Of a stretch of 64,000 nucleotides of DNA, positions 34,900 to 46,989 are shown piece after piece (position 1 is the stretch's first letter; every line of letters begins with the position of its first letter). Both the position numbers and the translations under genes were made by a program. The notes below the pieces were generated by a model. That model saw only the letters and a list, made by a program, of their open reading frames with translations. It was not told the origin of the DNA and made no database searches. This DNA is from Phoronis australis (taxonomy: Eukaryota > Phoronida > Phoronidae): contig NMRA01000018.1 in NCBI GenBank assembly GCA_002633005.1, positions 885,888 to 949,887 of the forward strand, in the 5' to 3' direction.

Positions 34900-37800
34900 T
34901 AGGCTCATTTACTACTTAAGCCAACACTAGCGTGTATTATTTTACTAACATAGAGTGTATTAGTCTGCGCGAAGATAGTTCGTTTCCGTCATTTTGCGTG
35001 GTAGTTGGTGGCTCACGATTCCTGTCTATGTTAGGCAGTAACCCGTCTCTGAGTCAATGTAAGTGTTACAAACAACTGTTGTAAATGCCGATTTTGATCA
35101 ATTCCCGATTCTGGAATCTAACCTGGACCACTCATGTACGCCTGCACGGTGCCGTATAAAAAGCGGCGATCAACGAAAGAACATCAAAATGTCGTGACTG
35201 TCGGGGATTCCCTACAGGGATCTCCCAACATTTGACGTCAAGGGAAATAACTTCGATAGCTTGCTGATATTTGATCGAGTTCAAAAATAAAGTGGTTAAT
35301 AAGGACAAAACACTATTTACTTGCAAAGTTGATCAACAATGATCGATATTAGTATGACATTCTAGTTGTGAAATTGTTAATGGGGCTATTCTGAAAATTT
35401 ACATTAACTAGAGGGCGTGCGTGTACTAGTGGTGATAGATTAACAGCCTCGATTTCGCGAGCCCTTTAAATAAATGGTGAAATGGCTTGTAGGTGTGCAA
35501 ACTGAACCTGAGATTGCGTGAAAAGGGTGCTTCTATGAGAGAAAGTAAGCACTACCTTATACAAAGGTAAGGTTTGTGATTATTTTAAAGATTATTCCAT
35601 GTTTATTCTACTGATGCCTGTTAACTGAGATACTCGCCGATGTCGACTTCGCGACAGTCGCCAGTCGGGTTAATCTTTGTTGTGACGCTCGTTACGATAC
35701 TTATTGTTTGGAATGATTTCAAACAGGTTTATCAGTGACACTTACATCAATGAATGCTGAATGTTTAACTCGATATGGGTTAGTGAGATTACAAGCCCAA
35801 GCCCAATGCCATGGCAAAGGGTACGTAAATATCAATTAGACTATTTGTTGACTCCCTATCCTATGTCTTCCGGAAATTTATTGCAAATTGAAATGAAATT
35901 CTATAATGTCTGTTTTCACGTGACCTTTGATTTTTAGGTTAGAGGGCTTGTACCGTGCAGAGGAGATATGCATCGTTTCTGCATCGACCCTGAATGGACA
36001 AAAATTGGTTTTAAGCAGTTGACTGCAGCTAACCAGCAAGATCTTCCCATCCAGTGTACATGTAGATCTGTTGTTAAAGCCTACTTTCTTCATTGGAGAC
36101 AACGAACAAGCTTTGTTACTCCTTTCTCTTCCCACAGCATTTCCACACACCATTAGTGCTGCATGGCGCAATGTACGTGTCAGTGGCCCTGGTGAAATGT
36201 GAATCTCAGTACGAAGTTACCATAAGACAACGTGTTGTTCGTGTAGGAAGAGGAACTATATCTACTGCTACACAAGTCAGCCTCGTTGGTGAGGATACCC
36301 TTTGAAAGGCAATAAGTCATGTGTGGACAATAGCTTATTTCCTTTCCTGGAAGAAACATGCTGGATTGAAGCTAAAGAAGACGTAGTGACACTCTGGTCT
36401 AGTTCAGGGTCAGATTTTGGGCACAAAACGAGTCAAGTGATATGCTTTTGTGTTTACCTTCACGGATCTAATTGAGGCTTAATGAGGTTACCTGGAGGAA
36501 AGCCACGTGCCGGAACTGGACCTTTTTTATATAGGCTATTGAAACTAGATCTCTGTGAAATGAAAACCAAAAGCATTTGGTATAAATACCTGTCCTTTCT
36601 CACTGAGTGACATTAACATTTCCTTTCAGAAGAAAGGCGTTATACTAATGGTAAAAACTTTTCAATTTGGTAAACATTATGGGGAAATGACATTCAGTGA
36701 CTGCATCGATTGTCTCATTGTCAGCAGAAAGCCCGTTAATGTTACACTATAATGATCAAATCAATTTTTCATCAACAAAAACAGGCAAGTTTGTCACTAA
36801 TTATTGAAACCACAACATTTCCTAAGTTTTAAAGCCCCATACAGTGCAGTTGTGCTTATTCTTTATAAATCTGAAATGACTAGCGATTACGCTTGCAAAT
36901 TGTCGTTTTCCTGTTGACCTCTAGGAATGTGCGGCGATCAAAATGAAGTGTTCCCTTTGCTTGCATTTGATTTGTTTGTATGTCTATTTTTAGAGCTTTC
37001 CTAAGAAGGCCTTTGAACAATTTTAAGTTTTGTGATAACTTGTCCACAACAAAAATTCCACATGCAAGAAAAGTATATAAAGAAACAACATTGTTAAAAA
37101 CAATTGTAATTTTCCCACGCAGTGGAGTCCATAATCAGGCATATCAAAGGCTGAATTTCTGAATTAGGTTCAATTCTCTGAGGTTATTGCTGAAGGATTA
37201 CTTTTCGCTTTGTCCAAAGGTAAAATAGATGATCAGGCGGCTGGTGTCAGTCGTTTTCTCTCACCTGTAACAGAATAGTCAGAGAAATATTACCAAATTA
37301 TAAAAGAAAACACAAGACAAAACTATTTTAGTAAGGCAGAACATACTTGACGTTTCATCTTCATGTTTATATGTAGAAACTAAATCTTTGTACCCAAGTC
37401 TTATTTAAGATCTGAATTAAACTATGTGAAACAGGCTAAAAGTGATTTAATAATGCGTATTTTTCAAGACACCTAAAATGAGCATCTGACCTCAACAAGT
37501 AAATTCATTCTAGGTGTCAATTTCTATTCCAATGCAATGTTATGACGTTTACTGAATAGCTTATTCGTGTTAATTCGGTAACTAATCTGGTAGTCCTGGA
37601 GGTGGGGTCGGCTATGAAATAAGGAAACTCACTCGTCTAAAGAATTTTATTGGACATAGCATAGCTTTGAAGAGAAACTGCTGTGAAAAAGGCACCCCTG
37701 ACTTCTGAGCGTCACGTACCACACACCTCTTATATTGGGCGCATTCCCACCCTTGGAGGACAATATGTGAGTATGTGCTGCTAGCCTACTCGGCATCCGA

Positions 37801-38730
37801 GTCCTGGGTGAGTTTCCGAAAAGAAACACTAAGTTCCATTAAATAAACCCGTTATTCAGTGGGGTAACTGGTGGGGATAACACCACCGAACGATGTCGAT
37901 AGAAATTCGAGTGCTAAAAGCTTACCAAGTAATCTTATCTTTATGTAGTCTCCCAAAGCCCCAAAGGGGCTTCGGCATCCACACACTTTTTCTCAGTTGG
38001 TTGACCCTTTTGACTGCAATGCTCCACGAATGTAGTAACCTTAGGTCTTTTGGTAATTTGTGACCACCTGTCGAAGACTTGCACCAGGGAAAATAGCAAT
38101 AATAAGGCTTTGCGCGACGACGTATTTTGATAACAATCCGTCTTTTTACCAGCTGTTTACATGCAGACAGCGACGCATGCGCAATTCAATCACCACAAGT
38201 ACAGCAGCGACACCGCGAGGAGAATTCTCCGAATAGCCCCATTGTAGGAATTACTCTTTGTGGAGGACAGTGACAGAAGACTCGCCAGATCTTGCCTAAA
38301 CAAATCTCTGGACGAGTTTTGGTAAGGTGGTTATGCCATGCGCATAAGAGCACAGGCTAGTTTTCTTTTATGGGCACAAATGTCTATAGGGCTTCAAAAG
38401 TTCACGAAGAAAATTACATGTATTGCATACCGAAAACAGCAAGTTTACACTATCAAAACCTGGTAGATTGCATGCAATGAAGGAAAAGAAATAATGTGAT
38501 TAGGAAGTGATACATTAGAACTCCTAAATAAAACCGATACAGATAATTTCGCTGCATCCACCACGTGATAGGAAGGGATAAATCTGGAGGCACTTTTTGC
38601 CCAGTCGCCAAAGTGGGTGCCACTCGAGTGCTTCAACAAGACAATTATGTTTGCGGGGCTGTGGACGTGTATTTTTGGACAGATCTTGGGTGTGTGAACA
38701 AATTAGGAAATCTATGACATGGATTTTTCA
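34900..38730. other. No recognisable gene
   Basis: Frames at 35,878-36,305 on both strands (60-97 codons) are unassigned. A short inverted repeat (ggaaactcactcg at 37,622 and cgag...ggtgagtttcc at 37,798) brackets 180 bases. No RNA gene or retroelement motif was found. Confidence 0.35.
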
Positions 38731-38739
38731 TTTTTATGC

Positions 38740-40320
38740 GTCCACATATTTATATGTGGGTGCATATAGCCGTCATCTCTGTCTGGGCGTCCGCAACTGT
38801 ATCTCCTAAACCCTGAACAGGATCGTGATGAGATTTGGCAAATGTGTTTCTATGAAGTTGGCGACGAACGACGACGAATTTCGGACCTATTCGACAACAA
38901 GTGTACCCCTAGTGGCAATTTTAGTTCTTTATATTTATCTCTGTATCTTCGAGGGTCCTGAACGGATTTTCATAAAATTTGGCAGTTAGGCAACTTTTAG
39001 TGAGACAACGCTATCCTTCAATTTTCGGATGGATTCGAAACATTTTGCACCACCTAGGGGCCATTTTTACTGTTTTCGAGTCTGTTTTTGGCGTCCGCCC
39101 CTCTGTCAACCAAACCACTCTAAGGATGATTGTGAAAATTGGCATATACGTTCCTACTGTGAAGAAGACACCTGGCGATGATTTTCCGACGACTTCGAAT
39201 ACATACTGTGGCGCCACCTAGTGTTTGTTTTGCGCCCATGGCTGTATCTCCTAAACGCTCCACAGAATCTTTATTGAATTTAGCAAATGTATTTATATGA
39301 AGTTGACAACGGACATTCGGACAGATCGAACCACCGGTGAGCCCCTTGTGGCAATTTTATTTCTTTGCGTTTACTCCTGTATCTTCAAAGGTCTTCAACG
39401 GATTTCCATAAAATTTGGCAGATAGGCATCTATTAGTGCATTAGTGAGTTGATGTTATCCTTTTGTTTTCGGATTGATTCAAGGTATTTTACGCCACCTA
39501 CTGGTCATTTTTATTGTTTTCGAGTTTTTGGCGTCCGCCCCACTGTCAATGAAACCACTAGTGGAACTTGTCATGTATGTTCCTATTGTGAAGAGGATGG
39601 CTGTCCATGATTTTCCGACGACCTCGAATACTGTGATGCCTCTTAGCGGCAGTTTTGTTACATTTACGCCCATGGCTGCATATCTCCCAAACTCCCTGCA
39701 GGATCTTTATTAAATTTAGCAAGTGTATTTACATGTATATGAAGTGGACAATAGACGGCGACGACTTTCAGATGAATCTGACAAACTCTGTGCCCCTTAG
39801 TGGCAATTTAATACTTTTTCCGTCTTCCTCTTTTTTCTCTCTAATTCAAGCTCCTTGACGGATTTTTAGGAAATTTGGTGAATATCTTTCTGTTGAAACG
39901 ATGACATGTTCCTGTTTTCGAATGAATTTGACGTATTTTATGCCATCTAGTGGCCATTTTTACTGTTTTGTAGTCTCTTTTTGCATCTGCCCCTCTATCA
40001 GCCAAATCACTCTAAGTATGATTGTGAAAATTAACATATATGTTCTTAGTGTGAAGAGGACGCTGAACGATGATTTTTCGATGACTTCGACTACTGTGGT
40101 GGCTCCAAGTGGCAGTTATGTTTTTGCGCCCATAGCCCCCTAGTGGCAATTTCATTTTTTCCGTTTTCTTCTGTTTCTCTGAAGTTCCTTGACCGATTTT
40201 TATGATATTTGGTAAATAGTTTTCTATTAAAGAAACAATGACAAGTTATCGTTGTTTGATGGATTCGGCTTATTTTGTGCTATCTAGTGGCCATTTCTGT
40301 GATACAAATAAACACCCCTA
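38740..40320. repeat. Higher-order tandem repeat, about 440 bp unit of three related subunits
   Basis: The landmark cacctag.ggccatttttactgtttt recurs at about 39,052, 39,494, 39,945 and (shortened) 40,280. The landmark tatctcctaaacc/gct..acag.atc recurs at about 38,800, 39,246 and 39,683. Within each unit three subunits of about 145-155 bp share tgtatct, a g..gatt.t.ataaaatttggca core, a cctattg.gaaga block, a gattttcg.a.gacttcgaa block and a ccacctagtggcaatttt end. So it is a trimeric higher-order repeat of about three and a half units. No continuous coding frame crosses it. Confidence 0.9.
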
Positions 40321-40329
40321 GAAGCACAC

Positions 40330-41600
40330 CGTTGTGGTGCCTTCGTGGCGCATTTCAACACTCTGCGTTGCTCTTGTTTGTTTTAAAAATGTCCCAATAT
40401 TGAATATTCTACAATTTTAAACGAATGTTTTTTAACTTCATTATATTTAAAATGGTTTCAATCAGAAAGAATTAATGAGAATAAACATTTTAGAGACCAT
40501 AACGTTGTCTGACCTATTCATTCACCATGATTTCGCCCATTGAGCGTTCACAGCTGACCGTGACTCAGGTTAAGGTAGGTGTATACACTGATCAAATCTC
40601 CAGGTTCCTAACTAAAATGAGTAAAAAGGAAGTTTTAACTAGTTAGACATGACTCTGAAAGTGACAAAAATCGAAAAAAAAAAGTTTTTTTATAGTTCGT
40701 TTTTTTAAAAAATCGTATTTTTTAATTTTCAAAAAATCCAATTTTACCTCGAATTTTTTTTCAAAATGCACAGGGATCATCATCAACTGTTTCCTTACGC
40801 AATATTCTACTTATCCATACCAAATATATGTACAAAATCATTATGATCTTGATTTTGTGGCATTTTTTGTGTGTGAGTTGGGGCAAGCACGCCACTTTTT
40901 GTCATTTGGTCACTTTCCGTCTAATAACTAAAAATCTGGTCCACTTATCAAATAACCCTGGCACGCGATTTTACTTCAGTCCTAGAGGATTTCAAATTTG
41001 GAACTTTCGTAAAAATTGACGCACATGTTGTGGAAAAATAGGCCCGAAAATCTTGTCACTATCCTGAAATCACGAGCCGAGAAAAACGGCTTTGAAGTTA
41101 AGCGGTCATCGATTGCCACTTGAGATCAAATTTCGTTCAGAATGCGTGGTCATTATGTTCCAATTTTTGTTGAAGTACTAGAAATAAAGCTGATATTTAC
41201 TTCATATTTAGAAAATGTGACATACCTGTTTGTTTACAGCGTAATTTTAATCATTTTTTCGAACTTGTGAAGCACGACAGACGACCAAAACAAATATGGC
41301 TGTCACGTGGGCGGAGCTTAGCGTTGATCTATTGTCTGCTGTACTGTTGTGCCGACCACACATTAAAACCATGTGTTGATTGTTTATACGATTCATCTGA
41401 ACTCTCCACTCAGACTCAGTTTGTAAAAGACTCTCTAACTGTATTACACAGACCTATTTGTTAGTATTCCAATATTATCATCAACCAATATAATATATTA
41501 TGTATTATATCAAATCGCCGCGGCACAGGTAATGACACGTTGATCTGGTATCAATACCCACGACGGTTAACACCCTTAGAGATGATTTTAAGGTTGATAT
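40330..41600. other. No recognisable gene
   Basis: AT-rich sequence with poly-A/poly-T runs near 40,660-40,760. It may include the 5' part of the dispersed element whose clearer body begins near 41,640. Confidence 0.3.
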
Positions 41601-41639
41601 GATTAATTCTTGTGATTTTTAATGAAATATTCTGATTTG

Positions 41640-42290
41640 TGCACTATTTAGGCGATTTAGCTTTCACTGGGATCGAGACCGACAAAAAAATCGCTTTTAT
41701 GACAAAATCTTACATCGCAGGAAAAGTGTCGATTTCTGCAATACAATACAGGAAAAATTATTAAAATCGCACTGTACTATGAAAAATTATTGATTTTGTG
41801 TCAAATTTTGACTCACTTTTTAGTCAGGTCGGCCATCTTAGACGACAGCGGCAAAGGTGGCGAGTTTTAAAGTGTTTATAATTTTTTCACAAATATTCTA
41901 CAATAAAATTTGGCGAGACACATATCTTTACCATTCTGTACGATCCAAGAATTTTCACTAAAATTTAATCAAGCAAATGTAACTTATGGACTAGTAAAAG
42001 TGCGTGCTATTCACGTTGTATTTAGTTGCCTTCGGCACCGAAAAGATGGTGACTTTTTCTGAACTGAAAGAAATGTTCAACCGGTTACTTTGCCTTCACT
42101 GAAGATTTAACTAGAATACATCTGTAGTCACGCTGCTTCAAAAAAGCAGCTTTGTAAAATTTTCCAGTGTTTGTGCTACATGTATAACTAAAAGGAGTAA
42201 TTCTTGTATTTCACTGTGAAGTTCTCATTCAATTGACACGTTGCTAAATAAATAGTTGACATTATTTTGAACTCGTTTTTTTGAAAGTCA
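41640..42290 (+). repeat. Dispersed repeat pair, copy A, with short conserved frame
   Basis: Collinear with 49,230-49,920, about 7.6 kb away in the same orientation. Shared landmarks are gtcggccat.tt.ga.gacagcgg, aaatt(t)....gagacatatcttta, attctg.acgat..aa, ttcac.aaattt, then a shared ATG-led phrase M(V/A)TF(S/A)ELK(E/G)MFNRLLC (ATG at 42,046), then agatttaac and a long AT-rich tail. The phrase ends at a stop after LLCLH here. Whether it is coding is unknown. The element is old and its family is unidentified. Confidence 0.72.
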
Positions 42291-42862
42291 ACTTTTCGTC
42301 AAGGTATTTTGCTATTAGAGTAAACGCAAAAATTGAAAATTGCAAAGGATCAAGGGTGAACAACCAAGTTAAAGCCAAGATGGCCACGCCCCAGAAATGT
42401 GGTTGCGTTCCGTTTGGCGCACGAGTCTCTGGAGTAACGTTGGTGCGGTCATCAGGGGATTAATTTGCTTACAGTGCACGGTAATATCACCAGACGTATT
42501 GTGTGATCTTGCGTTTTCGGGAAATTCTTGCATCTACGGCAAGCAGTGATTACACTAGCTTAGGTTGCGAACAGCGTGTCATCTATCCATCTTAAATAAT
42601 CCCTATTACGTTCCCATGCATTCACCAACCAGTTTTTGATATACTGAACAGTTGTTACACAAATGGTGACGGGAACTCACCCTTTGTATCCCCGTGACCA
42701 ACACATGATTATGAAGAGTGGAGATCAGCAGTATCCTCTGCTTGTTGTCATGTTGCATTCACGCGAGGCTTGTCTTCAGTTGAATTCTAGTGACGGATGA
42801 AGGCTAGGCCCTCTAAGCTATACAAAGCCTGTCAATGTGGCCGCAGGCATTACAATTCTCCT

Positions 42863-43316
42863 GGTCGCCACAAGGGACCACTATAGTGCCGTTTACACTC
42901 ACAAAGTTGACACGGATCAGCTGACACGGAGCAAGTTGTTCCAGTGTGTAAAACGGACTGACACGGAGCTAATTGACAACGCGGTGACAAATTTTTGCCA
43001 CCCGTTTGTGAGGTAGAGCAATTTGCGCCCGAACATCTTGCGCGTGTCAATTATTAGTCTTAACGCGAACCTGGAGCAAGGCGGAAAGGATCATCTCTAC
43101 TGCGCTTGTGCAATGACCTACGTACGAGTTCTTTGTGTTTGCAAGACTCGTCATTTGTAAACCTACGCAAGTGCGATCCAGTCTCTCCAGTCTTTAATTT
43201 CATTTTGCCAAGGTTAGTGAGTTGTGTGTGTAAACGGCCGCTTGACACGGGTCAATTTGCTCCTTGTCAGTTGCTTCGGGCCAAAAGTTGATGTCTAAAC
43301 GGGACTTTGGGCGACC
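42863..43316. mobile_element. MITE-like element with inverted ends, about 454 bp
   Basis: The left end ggtcgccacaaggg...gccgtttacact is mirrored by the right end agtctaaacgggactttgggcgacc-type sequence (inverted, with a gap of about 12 bases). A second inner pair also inverts: ctgacacggagcaagttg (42,921) and its partner near 43,250-43,270. The centre is GC-richer than the flanks. No coding capacity is recognised. Confidence 0.6.
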
Positions 43317-43319
43317 AAC

Positions 43320-46140
43320 TTTGCTCTAATTCCATCGGTCGCCACAATCGCAAGTGACAATGGTAAGCTGTCTCAAACATGCAATATAAACTCAAGCTTT
43401 AAATTTATTATTTTCATATTACATGAATCTCTACTGATTCATTACAATCTTTACTAAATTTCAGCACACAATTTGTCGTGTCAAATATTATTTGAGACTT
43501 CCCACTGACAGGTTCTTTTTTCAAGGAGGATTAAAAGGCGCAGACGACGCCGTGAAGAACGAGTTTGTTATCTATTTTTAAATCAAAATACGTCACATGT
43601 CGTACCTAGCCAGCTCGCTAAATGTCACAAGTGTAAAAACGGCCCTCGATTATTCGAGAGGAACGGTGCCTGTGCCTTCTGAAACGGTATTTTTGGGGGG
43701 CGAGTGGAAAATTCTTCCTCCCTGTTGCAAGCCCTCATAGGCTGTGCTTCAAGTAGCCAAAAGTAATATTTTGCGCTCTTTCAAATTGTGACCTGTGTGA
43801 GTTGCAAATTATTCGAACCTCGAGGGGAAATTTTGAACCTCATGAGGGGAATGTTTCGTAATATTTCAATATCTTTCGGAGCAGAATGGGATGGATATTC
43901 GGTCCCAAAATCAAGGGATTGAGGGCCCTGAAAACGTTATGGAGAGACTGGGACGCGTTTGCCTTTCGGTGGCAGCCGAATGAAAGTAAGGTAAAGTAAA
44001 CGTCAGCTTGTTACTTAATGAGTTTTATATTCACTGCTATGCACGATTCAGCTTTATTTTGCAAGTCACAAGAGATTTTAACGTTTAGGACCTAAATGTC
44101 TTGCACATCGAAATGCCCACGTTGGCGGGCGTACACTGTACCCCCGCCGTAACCCGGGGATAGGAGGAATCCCTGTACAATATTTTTAGGTCAACGTCAA
44201 GGGTCTAGGTGGCCGAGGAGGAACTCTGCGCAAACTTTTTAGGTCATAATGAAATCCATGTTGACTGACATCCCCTCCAACTTATTAGGTTGCAATAAAA
44301 TCATCTGTTGTTTTTTCTTAAAGCAAACTTCTTTTCTTATAGTACATTTATAAAAAGAATCTGTACATAACATGAAAAATAAAAAGTTCGGTCCGTGTAA
44401 CTGTGTTTTTATCAATTGCGGGAGTTGGCGATGTGATCGGTATGCTTCCGACCAAGGCATGCGCATTGATGCCCACACACGGAATTCCGTCTGTCGTTCA
44501 TCGTGTTTCCACAGGGCCACTTTTCAGTATTGGTGGCGCTGTGTCAAGGGGTCAACAGTCAATGAGAAAAATATATAGATCATCGGTAACAGTAACACAG
44601 ATGCGCCGGAAGCCGGAAGTCGGGTGAGGTTCGTGATCTCGAAACTACGTGACACGCGTGTCAGTCGTTGTGATGGGCTGTTGCGTGACCTTCCATCGGG
44701 CTCGTTCGTTGTCTGGCCCCGATCGAAGTTCAGGCAGCAGATTTTAGATATTGCGAACTTCGCCAGACTTCCGACGTAACTGTTATTGTGCAATGGAGTA
44801 CGCACTACTCCCTTCTTTAGTTATGGTGTTTCCTAGAAACATGATCGTTCCATGCGCGCACCCAGCCTAAACATTGGGGGCTCAAATTTTTGAAAAGGTG
44901 TACCTTTATTAGGATTCACGGGGTAAGTTCAGAGCTATGAATTATGCATTTGCAGAAATTTGGTGGTTCCTGCCTTTTTAGTGGACCTTTGTCTCGTTTT
45001 CTTCTTTTTTCAGAGGTTTTGTTTCTCCTTCGAGGCCCCCGAGCACCCCCCNCCCCCTCCCGGGTGCGCGCATGCACTCGAGGCCTATACGAAGAGTGCA
45101 CTTAAGGCTTTTTCAGCCAGAACAGTACCGAAGCGGACTTTTGGGGCAGGTATTTCCACTTTAAAATCGAATTTCAAAAGTTTTGTCGTGTTTTAGTCAA
45201 ACCCAGACGTGTCATTTGGAAGCTCCAACATTCCTCAACGATTCAGCGTCGGACACGATTTAACTAAGTTTGATTTTAAATAGTCTGGAAAAAAGAGGGA
45301 GCTAAAATCAAAAGCAATGAATTTGGTGCATGCCTTTCTTCGGTTATTAAAGATTTATAGTAATTTTTAATTCAAAAAGTAATAAAAGCTCAGGCATTGA
45401 TTGTATTTTATTGTCAATATTCAGTTGTAGATTCGAAAAGTGTATTAACAAGATAATTTGAAAGAGAACTTCATTTTGTATGCTTGCTCTCGGTGTCATC
45501 GGAAATTTATTAAATACTAAAATGCCAAAGTTGTTCCATTTACTGCACTACACAAAAGCACATGAGTAAAACTTGACAGCATTTTAAATTTTCTCGTTGT
45601 TGCTTTAAGGTGCATTTTGCCAGCGTACTTTCATAAACGTCAAAACACAGGAATCGATGTGGGTAAAAAGTTGGCACCTGAAAATTTCAAGTATTAAAGG
45701 TCCAAATCGAAAATAGGAGTTTGATCTTTTAGTCCCATAATATCGAACACCTTACTCCTTACCGTGATAGGATTCTATTCCCGTGATCAACCCTAAAATT
45801 GTGAATTCAAAATGGCGCATGCACGCATTATCTGTGACTTGAGTAGGAAACGGAAATATATCTTATCACTGTAAGCATAAATGTCTTCCTGCAGGTAGGA
45901 AATATTATGAGACAAAAATGTCCGATTCCTAAACAGAAATACAGCTTTAAGCGAAGGTCGCTTTTCAGTCCACTCAGACTCGATTTGTGTGTAGCACCCG
46001 CGGCCTAACTGACTGTGCTTAGGTCAAGCGACTCCATCCTTAAGTGATACCTCAGTTACGGTCTGATGAAATAACAGTATCTGATGATCACGAATCAGCG
46101 AACGTCATTTAATTACATTGCTCTACCGCTTTTGTAATGA
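43320..46140. other. No recognisable gene
   Basis: One ambiguous base at 45,052 lies in a poly-C run. Frames at 44,239-44,805 on both strands are unassigned. The short block 45,748-45,800 (ccttaccgtgataggattctattc...attgtgaattc) is a relative of the hairpin element at 54,000-54,123. Confidence 0.35.
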
Positions 46141-46147
46141 CGAAAAG

Positions 46148-46987
46148 ATCGACTTCAATCACAGTCTCGTCCGCAAGCCTCAAGATGGCGCTGATCGATT
46201 TAGCCATTCTGAGGCTTGGTGAGGAGAAATTTACTCTGCAGAATTCTGACATGTTTTTACGGAAATCGCTGGAATATCGCGAGTGATTATAAGTTATATC
46301 ACCTTTGTAATTTGCTGTAGTATAATACAAAATATCAAAATGAGCGGTATTCATGCAGCAATTTAGGTTTAGATCATAGAAAAATTGATTATTTGAATTC
46401 AAAAGCGGGATATTTTCTATGGTGCTTTCAATAAAACATAATCGACAACAAGTAGGCCAACACCTTTTATTTCAAACAATAACGAAAACAGTGTCTTCTG
46501 CTTCCGAAGCACAAATGGTACCAACAAGTAGTTATTACAACGCCTGTGAGAATAGACAAAATCTGCGTTTGGATCTTGTTACGTGTAACGTCTGGCATGG
46601 GCGGCGCACCATAGGGGGCTGGGGGCGGGGCTATAGCCCCGCCACTTTTTTCAGTGCTGCGCCATCCATGGTATATGGGCGATGCAACACAGGGGTGCTG
46701 GAGGGCTTTAGCCCCCACTTTTTCATTGCTGCGCCGCCCATGGTTTATGGAAAAAATATTCGAATTTGTCACATCAGAGAATTAAAGACAAGAATTTTCA
46801 AGAACTGGTATTGAAGTATTCAGATTCAAGTGCTTGAAGGTTTCTTGTGTTTCTCTTGTCAGCGGTGAACGTCGTCTACGGCCTATCAGCGTACAGAACG
46901 GATATTTCCTCATCAAGACTCAAGTGGCTAAACCGATCAGCACCATCTTGAGGCTTGCGGATGTGGCTGCTTTAATCAAAGATATTC
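46148..46987. mobile_element. Inverted-repeat element, arms about 97 bp, with internal GC foldback
   Basis: The left arm (46,148-46,245) and right arm (46,892-46,987) are inverted copies. The best block is ccgcaagcctcaagatgg.gctgatcg.tttagcca. Read outward, both arms encode a similar peptide, AK.IS.ILRLAD, so an inverted duplication of a coding exon is an alternative to a transposon. Between the arms a GC-rich foldback (46,596-46,743) begins catgggcggcgcacc, ends gctgcgccgcccatgg and repeats a cccc(g)ccactttttt(c)a block twice. Confidence 0.68.
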
Positions 46988-46989
46988 TA

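Noticed and set aside
35878-36305. Overlapping frames on both strands as a gene
   Set aside because: Both strands are open at similar length, no motif was recognised and splice context is inconclusive.
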